From: Allobosea sp. | GTDB lineage: Bacteria > Pseudomonadota > Alphaproteobacteria > Rhizobiales > Beijerinckiaceae | DNA: 64,000 nt | Direction of reading: 5' to 3' | Assembly (NCBI GenBank): GCA_024231975.1 | Contig: JAAEQB010000075.1 | Span: 62,001 to 126,000 of the forward strand | Shown here: positions 48,774 to 57,485 of the stretch, piece by piece | Layout: each line of letters begins with the position of its first letter | How positions within the stretch are numbered: the first letter of the stretch is position 1 | Position numbers and translations under genes: made by a program | The notes under the pieces: model-generated | The model's database searches: none | Told to the model about the DNA's origin: nothing | Seen by the model: only the letters and a program-made list of their open reading frames with translations

Positions 48774-50552
48774 GTGGCGAACGAGAACAACGAAGACCAA
48801 AAGGCGCGGCCGGATTTCAAGGCACTGCGCTCGTTCTGGCCCTATGCGCTGGCGCAGAAGCGGCGGATCGCCTTCGCGCTGCTCGCGCTGATCGTGGCCT
48901 CGCTCGCGACGCTGGCGCTGCCCATGGCGGTCAGGCGCGTCATCGATGTCGGCTTCTCCGGCGGCGAGCAGCAGCTGGCGAACTCCTATTTCGCCCTGCT
49001 GATCGGCGTCGTCGCCGTGCTGGCGCTGGCGAGCTCGTTCCGCTTCTACCTGGTGATGACGGTCGGCGAGCGCGTCGTCTCGCAATTGCGCGCCGATGTC
49101 TTCGCGCATCTGACCCGGCTCGAGCCGGCCTTCTTCGACGCCAGCCGGGCCGGCGATCTGGTCTCGCGCCTGACTGCCGATACGACGCAGATCAAGTCGA
49201 CTTTCGCCTCGACCGCTTCGATCGCGCTGCGGAACGGCATCATGTTCCTCGGCGCACTGGCGCTGATGGTCTTCACCAGCCCGCAGCTCTCGGCGATCGT
49301 GATCGGCGCGATCCCGCTGGTCGTGCTGCCGCTGGTCTTCTCCGGCCGCAGCGTGCGCAAGCGCGCCCGTGCCGCGCAGGATCGGCTGGCCGATGCTTCC
49401 GCCTTCGCCTCCGAGGCGATCGGCGCGATCCGGACCATGCAGTCCTTCGGCGCCGAGCGCGACACGACGGCACGCTTCCAGGGCGCCTCGGATGGCGCCT
49501 ATGCCGCCTCGCGCGATGCGACGCGCTCGCGTGCCTGGCTTTCCGGCATCGCCATCTTCCTGGTCTCGGCCAGCGTCGTGCTGGTGCTCTGGGTCGGCGC
49601 GACCGAGGTCTTCGCCGGGCGGATGAGCGGCGGGCGCCTGTCGCAATTCGTGCTCTACGCCGTGCTGGCGGCGAGCTCGCTCGGCCAGCTCTCCGAGGTC
49701 TATGGCGATATCTCCGCTGCCGCGGGCGCCGCCGGACGGCTCGGCGAGATCCTCGCGACCAGGCCGGCGATCGCCGCACCGCCACATCCGAAGGCGCTGC
49801 CGACGCCGCCCGTCGGCGCGCTCGCCTTCGAAGCTGTCTCGTTCCGCTATCCCGGCCGCAGCAATCTCGCGCTCGCCGATCTCGACCTTGCGATCAAGCC
49901 GGGCGAGCGGGTCGCGCTGGTCGGCCCGTCCGGCGCCGGCAAGAGCACGGTGCTGCAATTGGCGCTGCGCTTCTATGATCCCTTCGCCGGCCGGGTCGTC
50001 GTCGATGGCGTCGCCGGACCGGAGGCCGACCCGACCGAGTGGCGCAGCCGCTTCGCGCTGGTGCCGCAGGAGCCGACCGTGTTCGGCGTCTCGGTCGCCG
50101 ACAACATCGCCTATGGCCGCCCCGGCGCGAGCCGTGCCGAGATCGAGGAGGCCGCGCAACTCGCCGCGGCCGACAGCTTCATCCGGGCTTTACCTGATGG
50201 CTACGACACCATCATCGGCGAGCGCGGCGTTACCTTGTCCGGCGGCCAGCGTCAGCGTCTCGCCATCGCCCGCGCCGTGCTGAAGGACGCCCCGATCCTG
50301 CTGCTCGACGAGGCGACCTCGGCGCTCGATTCGGAAAGCGAGCGCGCCGTTCAGGACGCGCTCGACCGGCTGATGCAGGGCCGGACGACGCTGGTGGTCG
50401 CGCACCGCCTTGCGACGATCCTCTCGGCCGACCGCATCCTGGTGATGGAGGATGGCCGCGTGGTCGAGGAAGGCACGCACGCCGCCCTCGTCGCCAAGGG
50501 GGGGCTCTATGCTCGGCTGGCGGCGCTCCAGTTCGGGCTGGAGGCGGCGTAA
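48774..50552 (+). CDS. ABC exporter, fused membrane and ATPase domains
   Basis: A 592-residue half-transporter of the MsbA/LmrA type. Six transmembrane helices occupy about residues 25-315. The ATPase domain shows Walker A GPSGAGKST, Q-loop LVPQEPTVF, signature LSGGQRQR, Walker B ILLLDEATSALD and switch histidine VVAHRLAT. It probably works as a homodimer exporting lipid or peptide. GTG at 48774, nine bases after AGGA, is favoured over GTG at 48768. Confidence 0.88.
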   Translation: MANENNEDQKARPDFKALRSFWPYALAQKRRIAFALLALIVASLATLALPMAVRRVIDVGFSGGEQQLANSYFALLIGVVAVLALASSFRFYLVMTVGERVVSQLRADVFAHLTRLEPAFFDASRAGDLVSRLTADTTQIKSTFASTASIALRNGIMFLGALALMVFTSPQLSAIVIGAIPLVVLPLVFSGRSVRKRARAAQDRLADASAFASEAIGAIRTMQSFGAERDTTARFQGASDGAYAASRDATRSRAWLSGIAIFLVSASVVLVLWVGATEVFAGRMSGGRLSQFVLYAVLAASSLGQLSEVYGDISAAAGAAGRLGEILATRPAIAAPPHPKALPTPPVGALAFEAVSFRYPGRSNLALADLDLAIKPGERVALVGPSGAGKSTVLQLALRFYDPFAGRVVVDGVAGPEADPTEWRSRFALVPQEPTVFGVSVADNIAYGRPGASRAEIEEAAQLAAADSFIRALPDGYDTIIGERGVTLSGGQRQRLAIARAVLKDAPILLLDEATSALDSESERAVQDALDRLMQGRTTLVVAHRLATILSADRILVMEDGRVVEEGTHAALVAKGGLYARLAALQFGLEAA

Positions 50553-50573
50553 CATCCTTCTCCCTTCCGAGGC

Positions 50574-50714
50574 TTCCTTCTCCCCTCGGGGGAGAAGGTG
50601 CCGGCAGGCGGATGAGGGCGGGTCGACTGGGTGAGATAAGGACAGGCTGCGGCCCGTCCGTCCCTCATCCGTCAGCGCTTCGCGCTGCCACCTTCTCCCC
50701 CGAGGGGAGAAGGA
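50574..50714. repeat. RIME-like palindromic element D
   Basis: The left arm contains CCTTCTCCCCTCGGGGGAGAA and GGTGCCGGCAGGCGGATGAGG; the right arm contains CCCTCATCCGTCAGCGC and CCACCTTCTCCCCCGAGGGG (each seen in blocks). It lies between convergent genes, and its last 50 bases are read as the C-terminus of the ankyrin protein. Confidence 0.75.
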
Positions 50715-52419
50715 CGCTTTCGATCAGCGCCGTGGCATCCAGCAGCCCACGCTTGCGCGCGACTTGCGCGGGCGTCAGCCCTTCAGCGTTCCGCACCGTC
50801 GGATCAGCCCCCGCCCCCAGCAGGAAGTCGACGAGATCGCAGGCGCTGGTGTCGTCGTCCGGCAGGCAGAACAGCGGCGGTTCAGCCGAGCGCGCCGGTG
50901 CGTTGGCGAGCGCGGCATCCTCCGCGAACAGCGCTTCCAACCGCTCGATCTCGGCGGCCTGGCACAGGGCTTCGACGTCGCGGCTGCGCGAGGCCAGATA
51001 GATCTGCGCGGCGCTGGCGCTCTGATGGCGCGCCCAACCGAGCGGGGTCGAGCCATAGCGGCGCTCGATCGGATCGATCTCTGCCCCCGCCTTGACGAGA
51101 AGCGCGACGATCTCGATCGCATCGCTGCCGGCCGCCTCGTGCAGGGCGCGGACGCCGTCACGGGTCTGCGCATCCGGCGAGACGCCGAGGCGCAGCGCCA
51201 GCATCGCGATCTCCGGCTTGCCTTGCCGGATCGCGACGAAGAGCGGCGCCGGGCTGAGCAGGAATTCCGGATCGCTCTCGAGCAGGCGGCGCGCCTCGGC
51301 TTCGTCGCCGCGGGCGATTGCAGCAGTGAAGGCCTCCTGCCCATCGAGCACCACCGGACTCGCGCCATTGTCGACGAGCAGGCGGACGAGATCGCTGCGG
51401 CCGTCGATCATTGCCTGCCTGACCAGGCTCTGCTTCGAGTAGGCGTTGAGCGCCTGGGCATCGGCGCCATGGGCGAGGAGCCAGGCGGCCCGCTTCGGCT
51501 GGCGCGGCACGGCGTTGCCGAGCAGATAGTCGAGTGGCGGCGCCGGCAGCTCCCGCACCGGCTCACGCCAGCGCTGGGTTTCGCCGCGTTTGTCCGTCTC
51601 GCTCCAGAGCAGATCGAGCCAGGTGACGTCGTCGGCACCGAGCGAGGAGTTGTAGAGCGCCTGGCCATTCACTGGATCGGCGCCGCGGACGATCAGGAGC
51701 CGCGCCAGCTCTTCCGCCTGCGGATGCGGCGGCTGACCGCTCTCGCCGCCGCCGATGACGCCGGTCAGTGGCGTGAAATGGTTGCTGCCGTCGCTGAACA
51801 GCGCATTTGGATCGGCGCCATGATCGAGCAGGAGCTGGGTGATCGCGACGGCATTGCGTGACAACGCCTCGTTTGGCAGGCGGGTGAAGGCGAGGCGGAC
51901 GAGCGGGGTCCAGCCATCGAACCCGCTCGGCCTGTCCGCGAGCGCGGCATCCTTGTGCAGGAAGGCGCTGACAGCATCGAGGTCGTGCGCGGCGATGGCT
52001 GTGTGGATGCTGTCGCTGGCGATATCAGGATGGCGTTCGAGCAGGCGCTGTGCCAGCGCGCCCCGCGCCGGCCGGTCGGCTTCGTACTCGCCCCAGCTCT
52101 GCGTGCCGGGCCTGACGCCGTAGCGCAGCGCCGACTTCTCCAGGAACAGCGCGACGAGCGCGGCATGGCCGCGCGCCGCGGCTTCGCGGGTGGTGAGTTC
52201 CTGCTTGAGGGCAGCCCAGCTCGCCAGCCCGTAATCGCGGGCGAGGGCGTGCTGGACCTCGCGCAGCTTGGGCGCACCGGCATGGCCGGGCATCAGCTTG
52301 CGGAAGCGGGCAAGGGCCTCCGTGTCGCCGGCCTCGATCTCCTTCAGCCAGCGCTTGGCCTGGCGACGGATGGTTTCGAGGTTGGAACGGGGCGTGAGGT
52401 CGCGGCTGGGATCAGACAT
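50665..52419 (-). CDS. Ankyrin-repeat protein
   Basis: A 584-residue cytoplasmic protein. Several ankyrin repeats are seen, such as AITQLLLDHGADPNALF, LVRLLVDNGASPVVLDG, GVRALHEAAGSDAIEIVALL and LVDFLLGAGADPTVRNAEG. Residues 1-80 form a separate helical segment (SNLETIRRQAKRWLKEIEAG). The start is the ATG at 52419. The last 15 or so residues (LLPSGEKVAARSADG) are encoded by repeat element D, so the native stop seems to have been replaced. The binding partner is unknown. Confidence 0.82.
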   Translation of the reverse strand: MSDPSRDLTPRSNLETIRRQAKRWLKEIEAGDTEALARFRKLMPGHAGAPKLREVQHALARDYGLASWAALKQELTTREAAARGHAALVALFLEKSALRYGVRPGTQSWGEYEADRPARGALAQRLLERHPDIASDSIHTAIAAHDLDAVSAFLHKDAALADRPSGFDGWTPLVRLAFTRLPNEALSRNAVAITQLLLDHGADPNALFSDGSNHFTPLTGVIGGGESGQPPHPQAEELARLLIVRGADPVNGQALYNSSLGADDVTWLDLLWSETDKRGETQRWREPVRELPAPPLDYLLGNAVPRQPKRAAWLLAHGADAQALNAYSKQSLVRQAMIDGRSDLVRLLVDNGASPVVLDGQEAFTAAIARGDEAEARRLLESDPEFLLSPAPLFVAIRQGKPEIAMLALRLGVSPDAQTRDGVRALHEAAGSDAIEIVALLVKAGAEIDPIERRYGSTPLGWARHQSASAAQIYLASRSRDVEALCQAAEIERLEALFAEDAALANAPARSAEPPLFCLPDDDTSACDLVDFLLGAGADPTVRNAEGLTPAQVARKRGLLDATALIESVLLPSGEKVAARSADG

Positions 52420-52604
52420 GCGTCTTCCTTCCGAGAAAAGCCTGATGTCCGCTCGACAGGCCGGAAGAAAGCGATGATGCGATGTCGTCGCTTGGATATG
52501 GGTGGGAGCAGGCTCCCTTGCCGCGGACTGGTGGCGCCCCATGCGCTCTGCCGCGATGAGAAGCGCAGGAGGGCGGGGAAGTCAATGCGCGCCCGTCACC
52601 TGCC

Positions 52605-52710
52605 GTCATGCTCGGGCCTGCCCCGAGCATCTCAGGCCGGAGGAGGCTCCTGCCGGCGCCTTCTCGTCACGAGATTCTCGGGTCGGCGCGATGCGCCGCC
52701 CGAGAATGAC
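52605..52710. repeat. MITE-like element with GTCATGCTCGGGC ends
   Basis: Ends GTCATGCTCGGGC (52605-52617) and GCCCGAGAATGAC (52698-52710) form an imperfect 13-base inverted pair (12 of 13). Inner stretches also pair. It shares both ends with the element at 48111-48289. It occupies most of the 299-base gap before the ankyrin gene, in which no gene is seen. Confidence 0.7.
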
Positions 52711-52718
52711 GACTAGGC

Positions 52719-53909
52719 TCACTTCGCCCGCTTCGCCCCCACCAGCTCGTCCCACTTCCGGAACGCGACCACCATCTTGTCGGGCTTCAGCGGCAGCTCG
52801 ATCGGGTTGTTGGCGATCAGGTCGGCGTATTCCGGCCGGCCGAACTCGGCGATGACCTTCTGGCTCCCCTCGGGCGCCAGCGAGAGCGGCACGTTCTTCA
52901 CCGCCGGGCCCGGATAGAGATAGCCCTCGTCATAGGAATAGGCCTGCATCTTCGGCGTCAGCACATGCGCCATGATGTCGAGCACGACGGCGAGCCGGTC
53001 ATTGGGCAGACCCTTGGGCACGCACATGAAGAACGCGTCCGAGACCCAGTGGAAGCCCTTCAGCGTCTGGATCTTGGCTTCCTTCGGCACGATGCCGAGT
53101 GCGCGCGGATTGATGTCCCAGCCGGTGGTCGAGATGATGATGTCGCGCGAGCCGTCGCCGAACTCCTTCATCGTCGCGCCGGTGCCGGCCGGGTAGTATT
53201 CGATGTACTGGCCGAGCTCCTGCAGATAGGCCCAGGTCTTGTCCCAGCCGCCGACCGGGTCCTGCGGGTCCTTGTCGCCGAGGAGATAGGGCAGGCCCAT
53301 CATGAAAGTGCGGCCCGGGCCCGAATTGGTCGGGCGGGCATACATGAACTTGTTCGGATTGGCCTTGGCCCAGGCGAGCAGCTCCTCGGCCGTGGTCGGG
53401 ACATTCTTGACCCGGTCCGGCATGTATTCGAGCAGCGGGCCGGACGGATAATAGTTGACGACGACGCCGAAGCCATCGCCCTGCGCCTTGTGCAGGTTGA
53501 GCGCCGCCGGCTCGTAATTCGCCTCGATGTTCGGGAACTTGTCGGCGAAATCGGGCAGGATCTTCTGCCACAGCTTCTGGTCGAGGCCGGCGGCGAGGCC
53601 GTCGCTGCCGGTCAGGATCAGGTCGAGATCGACCTTGCCGGCATCCTGCTGCGCCTTGAGCTTGCTGGCGAGCTCGGGGGCCGGGGCCTTCACGAAGGCG
53701 ATGCGCGAAACCAGCTTGGGATTGGCGGTGCGGTAGTCCTCGAAGGCCTTCTGCATCAGCGCCAGCGCGCCGCCGACATCCATGACGCTGATCACGACCG
53801 GGCTGGTCGGCAGCGGCGGCGAGGCGGCGAGCGCCGGCCCGCCGGCGGCGAGCGCGCCCAGGCCGCCGAGCACGGTGCGGCGGTCGATACCCTGAAGCTT
53901 CCTGGTCAT
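52719..53909 (-). CDS. ABC transporter substrate-binding protein, Tat-exported, orphan
   Basis: A 396-residue periplasmic family 1/PotD-like binding protein. The signal has a twin-arginine motif (DRRTVLGGLGALAAGGPALA), then PVVISVMDVGGALALMQKAF begins the mature domain. It could bind a polyamine-like, sugar or metal ligand. ATG 53909 follows AGAGGGGAAGG. It lies 38 bases downstream of nagA in the same direction, but no permease or ATPase gene is found nearby. Confidence 0.83.
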   Translation of the reverse strand: MTRKLQGIDRRTVLGGLGALAAGGPALAASPPLPTSPVVISVMDVGGALALMQKAFEDYRTANPKLVSRIAFVKAPAPELASKLKAQQDAGKVDLDLILTGSDGLAAGLDQKLWQKILPDFADKFPNIEANYEPAALNLHKAQGDGFGVVVNYYPSGPLLEYMPDRVKNVPTTAEELLAWAKANPNKFMYARPTNSGPGRTFMMGLPYLLGDKDPQDPVGGWDKTWAYLQELGQYIEYYPAGTGATMKEFGDGSRDIIISTTGWDINPRALGIVPKEAKIQTLKGFHWVSDAFFMCVPKGLPNDRLAVVLDIMAHVLTPKMQAYSYDEGYLYPGPAVKNVPLSLAPEGSQKVIAEFGRPEYADLIANNPIELPLKPDKMVVAFRKWDELVGAKRAK

Positions 53910-53947
53910 TGCCTTCCCCTCTTGTTGTCGCGCCGTTTCAGCGGCGC

Positions 53948-54970
53948 TCATGCGTCGTAGCGGCGTTCCTGATCGGCGAGACGGACGCGCCGGACGAAGA
54001 GCCCGTCCGACCATTCGACCTCACCCTCGGCAAGCACGATGCCATGCGCTGCGAGCGCCGGCCGGATCGCTGCGAGCGCATGGTCGGAGGCCATGGCGAA
54101 GGCCTGGGCCGGCGTCGCGATGCCCCAGGCGACGACGTTGCGGACGGCTTCATCCAGGCAGAGCGCCGAGCCGGCGAGCAGCCCTTCCTCCTGCCGGACC
54201 GAGCCATCGGGCATGCGACCGACCGCCATCCCGGCGAAATGGTAGCGTCCGACCGGCGCCGCGGCGGCCACCACCGCATCGGTGACCAGGATCGAGCGTT
54301 CGAAGCCCTTGGCCCGGATCAGCGCGGCGAGCGCCTTCGGATGGATATGGATGCCGTCGGCGATGAAGCCGGCCATCAGCCGGTCCTCGGCGAGCTGGGC
54401 GAAGATCGGATTGGCGAGCTTGTGCAGCGTCTGCGGCACGCCATTGCCGAGATGGGTCGAGAGCGAGAGCCCGGCATCGGCCGCGGCCGCGACCTCCCCG
54501 AAATCGGCGGCCGAGTGGCCGATGGCGACGATCTTGCCGGCCTCGACCAGTGTCTTGGTCAGGGCGACGGCGCCTTCGCTCTCGGCGGCGAGCGTCACCA
54601 TCAGGATCGGCCGCGACAGGCCGCGCTCGACCTCGGCGATCAGCTCGGGCCTGGCCCCCGTCATCGCCTGCGGCGGATGGCAGCCATGATAGCCGGGCGC
54701 CGGGTTCAGGAACGGCCCTTCGAGATGATAGCCCGGGCACATCAGGGTCCCGAGCCTGCTGCCGGCGACGGCTTTGTCCAATGCCCGGAAGCGCTCGACC
54801 AGCTCGTGCGGATGGGCGGTGATGATCGTCGGCAGGCAGTGCGTGACGCCGGTCGCGAGCATCGCCTCCAGCGCCCGGTCGAGATCGGCCGGAGTGATCG
54901 CGGGGTCGTTGAAGTCGACGCCGGCGAAGCCGTTGATCTGGAGATCGACGAGGCCGGGCGAGACGGGCAT
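53948..54970 (-). CDS. nagA: N-acetylglucosamine-6-phosphate deacetylase, short form
   Basis: A 340-residue amidohydrolase that removes acetate from GlcNAc-6-phosphate. Metal and catalytic residues are present in GYHLEGPFLNP, AIGHSAADF, STHLGNGVP and LVTDAVVAA. The family is usually 370-390 residues. This one starts directly at SPGLVDLQINGFAGVDFND, so the N-terminal beta-strands are missing, and the C-terminal half of that small domain is also reduced. It begins 5 bases after nagB, leaving no room for a longer start. Confidence 0.85.
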   Translation of the reverse strand: MPVSPGLVDLQINGFAGVDFNDPAITPADLDRALEAMLATGVTHCLPTIITAHPHELVERFRALDKAVAGSRLGTLMCPGYHLEGPFLNPAPGYHGCHPPQAMTGARPELIAEVERGLSRPILMVTLAAESEGAVALTKTLVEAGKIVAIGHSAADFGEVAAAADAGLSLSTHLGNGVPQTLHKLANPIFAQLAEDRLMAGFIADGIHIHPKALAALIRAKGFERSILVTDAVVAAAAPVGRYHFAGMAVGRMPDGSVRQEEGLLAGSALCLDEAVRNVVAWGIATPAQAFAMASDHALAAIRPALAAHGIVLAEGEVEWSDGLFVRRVRLADQERRYDA

Positions 54971-54975
54971 GCAGC

Positions 54976-55719
54976 TCAAGCCTTCTTCAGCAGCGACGCC
55001 GCGGGTGGATCGAGGAACAGCACCGTGTTGGGATGACGCTGCAGGATCGAGGCCGGATGCAGCGGCGTGATCTCGCCCTCCAGCGCATCCTTCACCGCCT
55101 GCGCCTTGCGGGCGTCCGGCACCGAGAGGACGATCAGTTCGCTCTTCATGATCTGGCGGATGCTCATCGAGATCGCCTGCTCCGGCACCGCGGCAAAGCT
55201 CTCGAACCAGCCCTCGCCGAATTGCTGGTTGCGGCAGGCCTCGTCGAGCGTGACGACGATATAGGGCTCCTCGGTCTCGAAATCCGCCGGCGGATCGTTG
55301 AAGGCGAGATGGCAGTTCTCGCCGAAGCCGGCGAAGCAGAGGTCGATGCGACGGCCGGCGATCAGGGCGTTGAGGCGCCTGGTTTCGGCTTTGGGATCGC
55401 CCTCGCCATTGACGAAATTGAAGGCGGGCTTGACCGCGAGCGGCGCGAGGAAGCGCTCCTTGAGGTAGCCGCGGAAGCTCGCCGGATGGCTCTCGGGCAG
55501 GCCGACATATTCGTCGAGATGGAAGGCGGTGACCTTCGACCAGTCGATGCCCTCGGCGACGACGAGGTTCTGCAGCATCTCGAACTGGCTGGCGCCGGTG
55601 GCGACGATGATCGTCGCCTGCCCATGACGGGCGATCGCCACCCGGATCGCCTCGGCGCCGAGTGCCGCGGCCTGCCGGCCGAGCTCGTTCTTGTCGGGGG
55701 TGATGCGGATGTCGATCAT
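54976..55719 (-). CDS. nagB: Glucosamine-6-phosphate deaminase
   Basis: A 247-residue NagB/SIS-like isomerase-deaminase, converting glucosamine-6-phosphate to fructose-6-phosphate and ammonia. IIVATGASQFEMLQNLV, VTAFHLDEYVGLPESHPAS (adjoining blocks) and LCFAGFGENCHLAFNDPP carry the catalytic Asp, His and Glu. In many NagB proteins the last motif is GxGxDGHIAFNEP; here it is GFGENCHLAFNDP. The ATG at 55719 follows AGGAG. It heads the nagBA unit. Confidence 0.85.
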   Translation of the reverse strand: MIDIRITPDKNELGRQAAALGAEAIRVAIARHGQATIIVATGASQFEMLQNLVVAEGIDWSKVTAFHLDEYVGLPESHPASFRGYLKERFLAPLAVKPAFNFVNGEGDPKAETRRLNALIAGRRIDLCFAGFGENCHLAFNDPPADFETEEPYIVVTLDEACRNQQFGEGWFESFAAVPEQAISMSIRQIMKSELIVLSVPDARKAQAVKDALEGEITPLHPASILQRHPNTVLFLDPPAASLLKKA

Positions 55720-55951
55720 GCTGCTCCTGCCCGGCACGGATAAGGCGGTCCACGTCTGGGATACTACCATACCAGTCGGGAGCCTAGCATGAGCTTGAGA
55801 CGGCGCACCTATCGTGGAGGCATGGCGAGCCGCTGTTTTTCGCAGGATCTGCGCGCATAGGTTTGGGCTCAGCGGTCGATTTCAGCCGGGAGGCAATGCC
55901 CGACGTGCGGTCGGGCCCTGTTCGGCTTCAGCATGCCGTGGCTCGTCCCGC

Positions 55952-56305
55952 TCAACTCTTTCGCAAGATCTTGTCCATCGGCTTTCCCTGCGCGAGCTCG
56001 TCGACCAGCTTGTCGAGATAGCGAATCTCTCGCATCGTGGAATCGTCGATGTCCTCGACCCGGACGCCGCAGACCACGCCCTTGATCAGGCTGCGGGAGG
56101 AATTGAGCCTGGGAGCCGAGGCGAGGAACGTCTCGACATCGACCTGGTCGTCCAGCTTGGCTTGCAGCCCTCGCTCGTCATAGCCGGTAAGCCAAAAGAT
56201 GACCTGATCGACCTCTTCTTTCGTTCGGCCCTTTTTCTCGGCCTTCTTGACATAGAGCGGGTAGATGCTCGCGAAGCTCGTCGTGTAGATTCTGTGCTTC
56301 GCCAT
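55952..56305 (-). CDS. DUF2200 family protein
   Basis: A 117-residue protein. MAKHRIYTTSFASIYPLYV, GRTKEEVDQVIFWLTGYD and GVVCGVRVEDIDDSTMREIR are hallmarks of DUF2200, a small conserved bacterial family of unknown function. It stands alone between nagB and the stator-like pair. No signal or membrane segment is seen. Confidence 0.85.
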   Translation of the reverse strand: MAKHRIYTTSFASIYPLYVKKAEKKGRTKEEVDQVIFWLTGYDERGLQAKLDDQVDVETFLASAPRLNSSRSLIKGVVCGVRVEDIDDSTMREIRYLDKLVDELAQGKPMDKILRKS

Positions 56306-56413
56306 CTGGTTCCAGCTCCTGTTGTCCGCCTTGCGAGCCGTCGCGCTGCGGCAGATCGGCTCGACAGGCGATCAAGGCCCGATGAGCCAGAACATCCAGG
56401 CGGCCAATGCGTG

Positions 56414-57433
56414 CTACCGCTCGGTGATCTTGAACTCGATCCTGCGGTTGCGGCGCCAGGCGTCGTCATTGTTGGCGACGTCAAGGGGCTGGAACTCGCC
56501 GAAGCCGGTGGCGGCGATGCGGTCGGCGGGAATGCCCTTGCTGACGAGGTATTCGACCACGGCGACGGCGCGCGCCGTCGACAGGCTCCAGTTTGAGGGG
56601 AATTGCGGCGAGCGGATCGGCCGGTTGTCGGTGTGGCCGTCGACGCGCAGGATCCAGGGCAGGTCCGGCGGCATTTCGCGGGCGAGATCGGCGATGATCG
56701 CGCCGAGCTTGTCGAGCTCGCCGCGGCCTTCCGGCTTCAGCACGGCCTGGCCAGCATCGAAGAAGACCTCGGACTGGAAGACGAAGCGGTCGCCGACGAC
56801 GCGGATGTCCGGACGGGTGCCGAGCACCTGGCGCAGGCGGCCGAAGAAGTCGGAGCGATAGCGCGCCAGCTCCTGCACGCGCTGGGCGAGCGCGACATTG
56901 AGGCGCGAGCCGAGCTCGGAGATGCGCGCCTGCGATTCCTTGTCCTTGGCCTCGGAGGCGGCGATCGCCTCTTCCAGCGCCGCGAGCTGGCGGCGCATGG
57001 CGACGATCTGCTGATTGACCAGTTCGACGGTGGCCTGTGCCTTGGCCGAGAGCTGCTTTTCGGCGTCGAGCGCCTTTTGCGTGTCGGCGAGCTGCGTCGG
57101 TGCGTTGGTGCGGGCGGCGCCGTCGAGCAGGCCCTGGACGCGGGCGCGCTCGGCCTGCTCGCTGGCGAGCGAGGATTGCAGCAGAGCGAGCGAATCCTTC
57201 GCCTCCTTGCCGCTCGATCGTTCGAGCGCGAGCATGTCGCTGAGCTCCGAGATCTGGCGGTTGAGCCGATCGAGCACGGTGTCGCGGCCGGAGATCTCCT
57301 GCGACAGGAAGAACTGGCCGAGCACGAAGACCGAAAGCAGGAAGACGATGCCGATCAGCATCGTCGAAAGCGCGTCGACGAAGCCCGGCCAGAAATTGAC
57401 CTCTTCCCGGCGATGCGAGCGCGACAGGGCCAT
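56414..57433 (-). CDS. OmpA/MotB-domain protein with one membrane helix
   Basis: A 339-residue protein: an N-terminal membrane helix (FVDALSTMLIGIVFLLSVFV), a long coiled coil (about residues 55-185) and a C-terminal peptidoglycan-binding OmpA-like domain (FFDAGQAVLKPEG, VDGHTDNRPI, LSTARAVAVVEYL, RRNRRIEFK). The helix has the NFWPGFVDALS arrangement of MotB/ZorB-like stators. It is encoded 52 bases after the TolQ/MotA-like gene, with which it probably forms an ion-driven complex anchored to the cell wall. Confidence 0.82.
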   Translation of the reverse strand: MALSRSHRREEVNFWPGFVDALSTMLIGIVFLLSVFVLGQFFLSQEISGRDTVLDRLNRQISELSDMLALERSSGKEAKDSLALLQSSLASEQAERARVQGLLDGAARTNAPTQLADTQKALDAEKQLSAKAQATVELVNQQIVAMRRQLAALEEAIAASEAKDKESQARISELGSRLNVALAQRVQELARYRSDFFGRLRQVLGTRPDIRVVGDRFVFQSEVFFDAGQAVLKPEGRGELDKLGAIIADLAREMPPDLPWILRVDGHTDNRPIRSPQFPSNWSLSTARAVAVVEYLVSKGIPADRIAATGFGEFQPLDVANNDDAWRRNRRIEFKITER

Positions 57434-57485
57434 GCTCAGCCTTTCCTGCGATCAGAGCCTGCGATGCCGCAGCGCCATGGCAGGC

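Noticed and set aside
55720..55800. GntR-type operator upstream of nagB
   Set aside because: A TGGTATGGTAGTAT string is present on the minus strand, but it is not a clear palindrome and no GntR gene is in the window.
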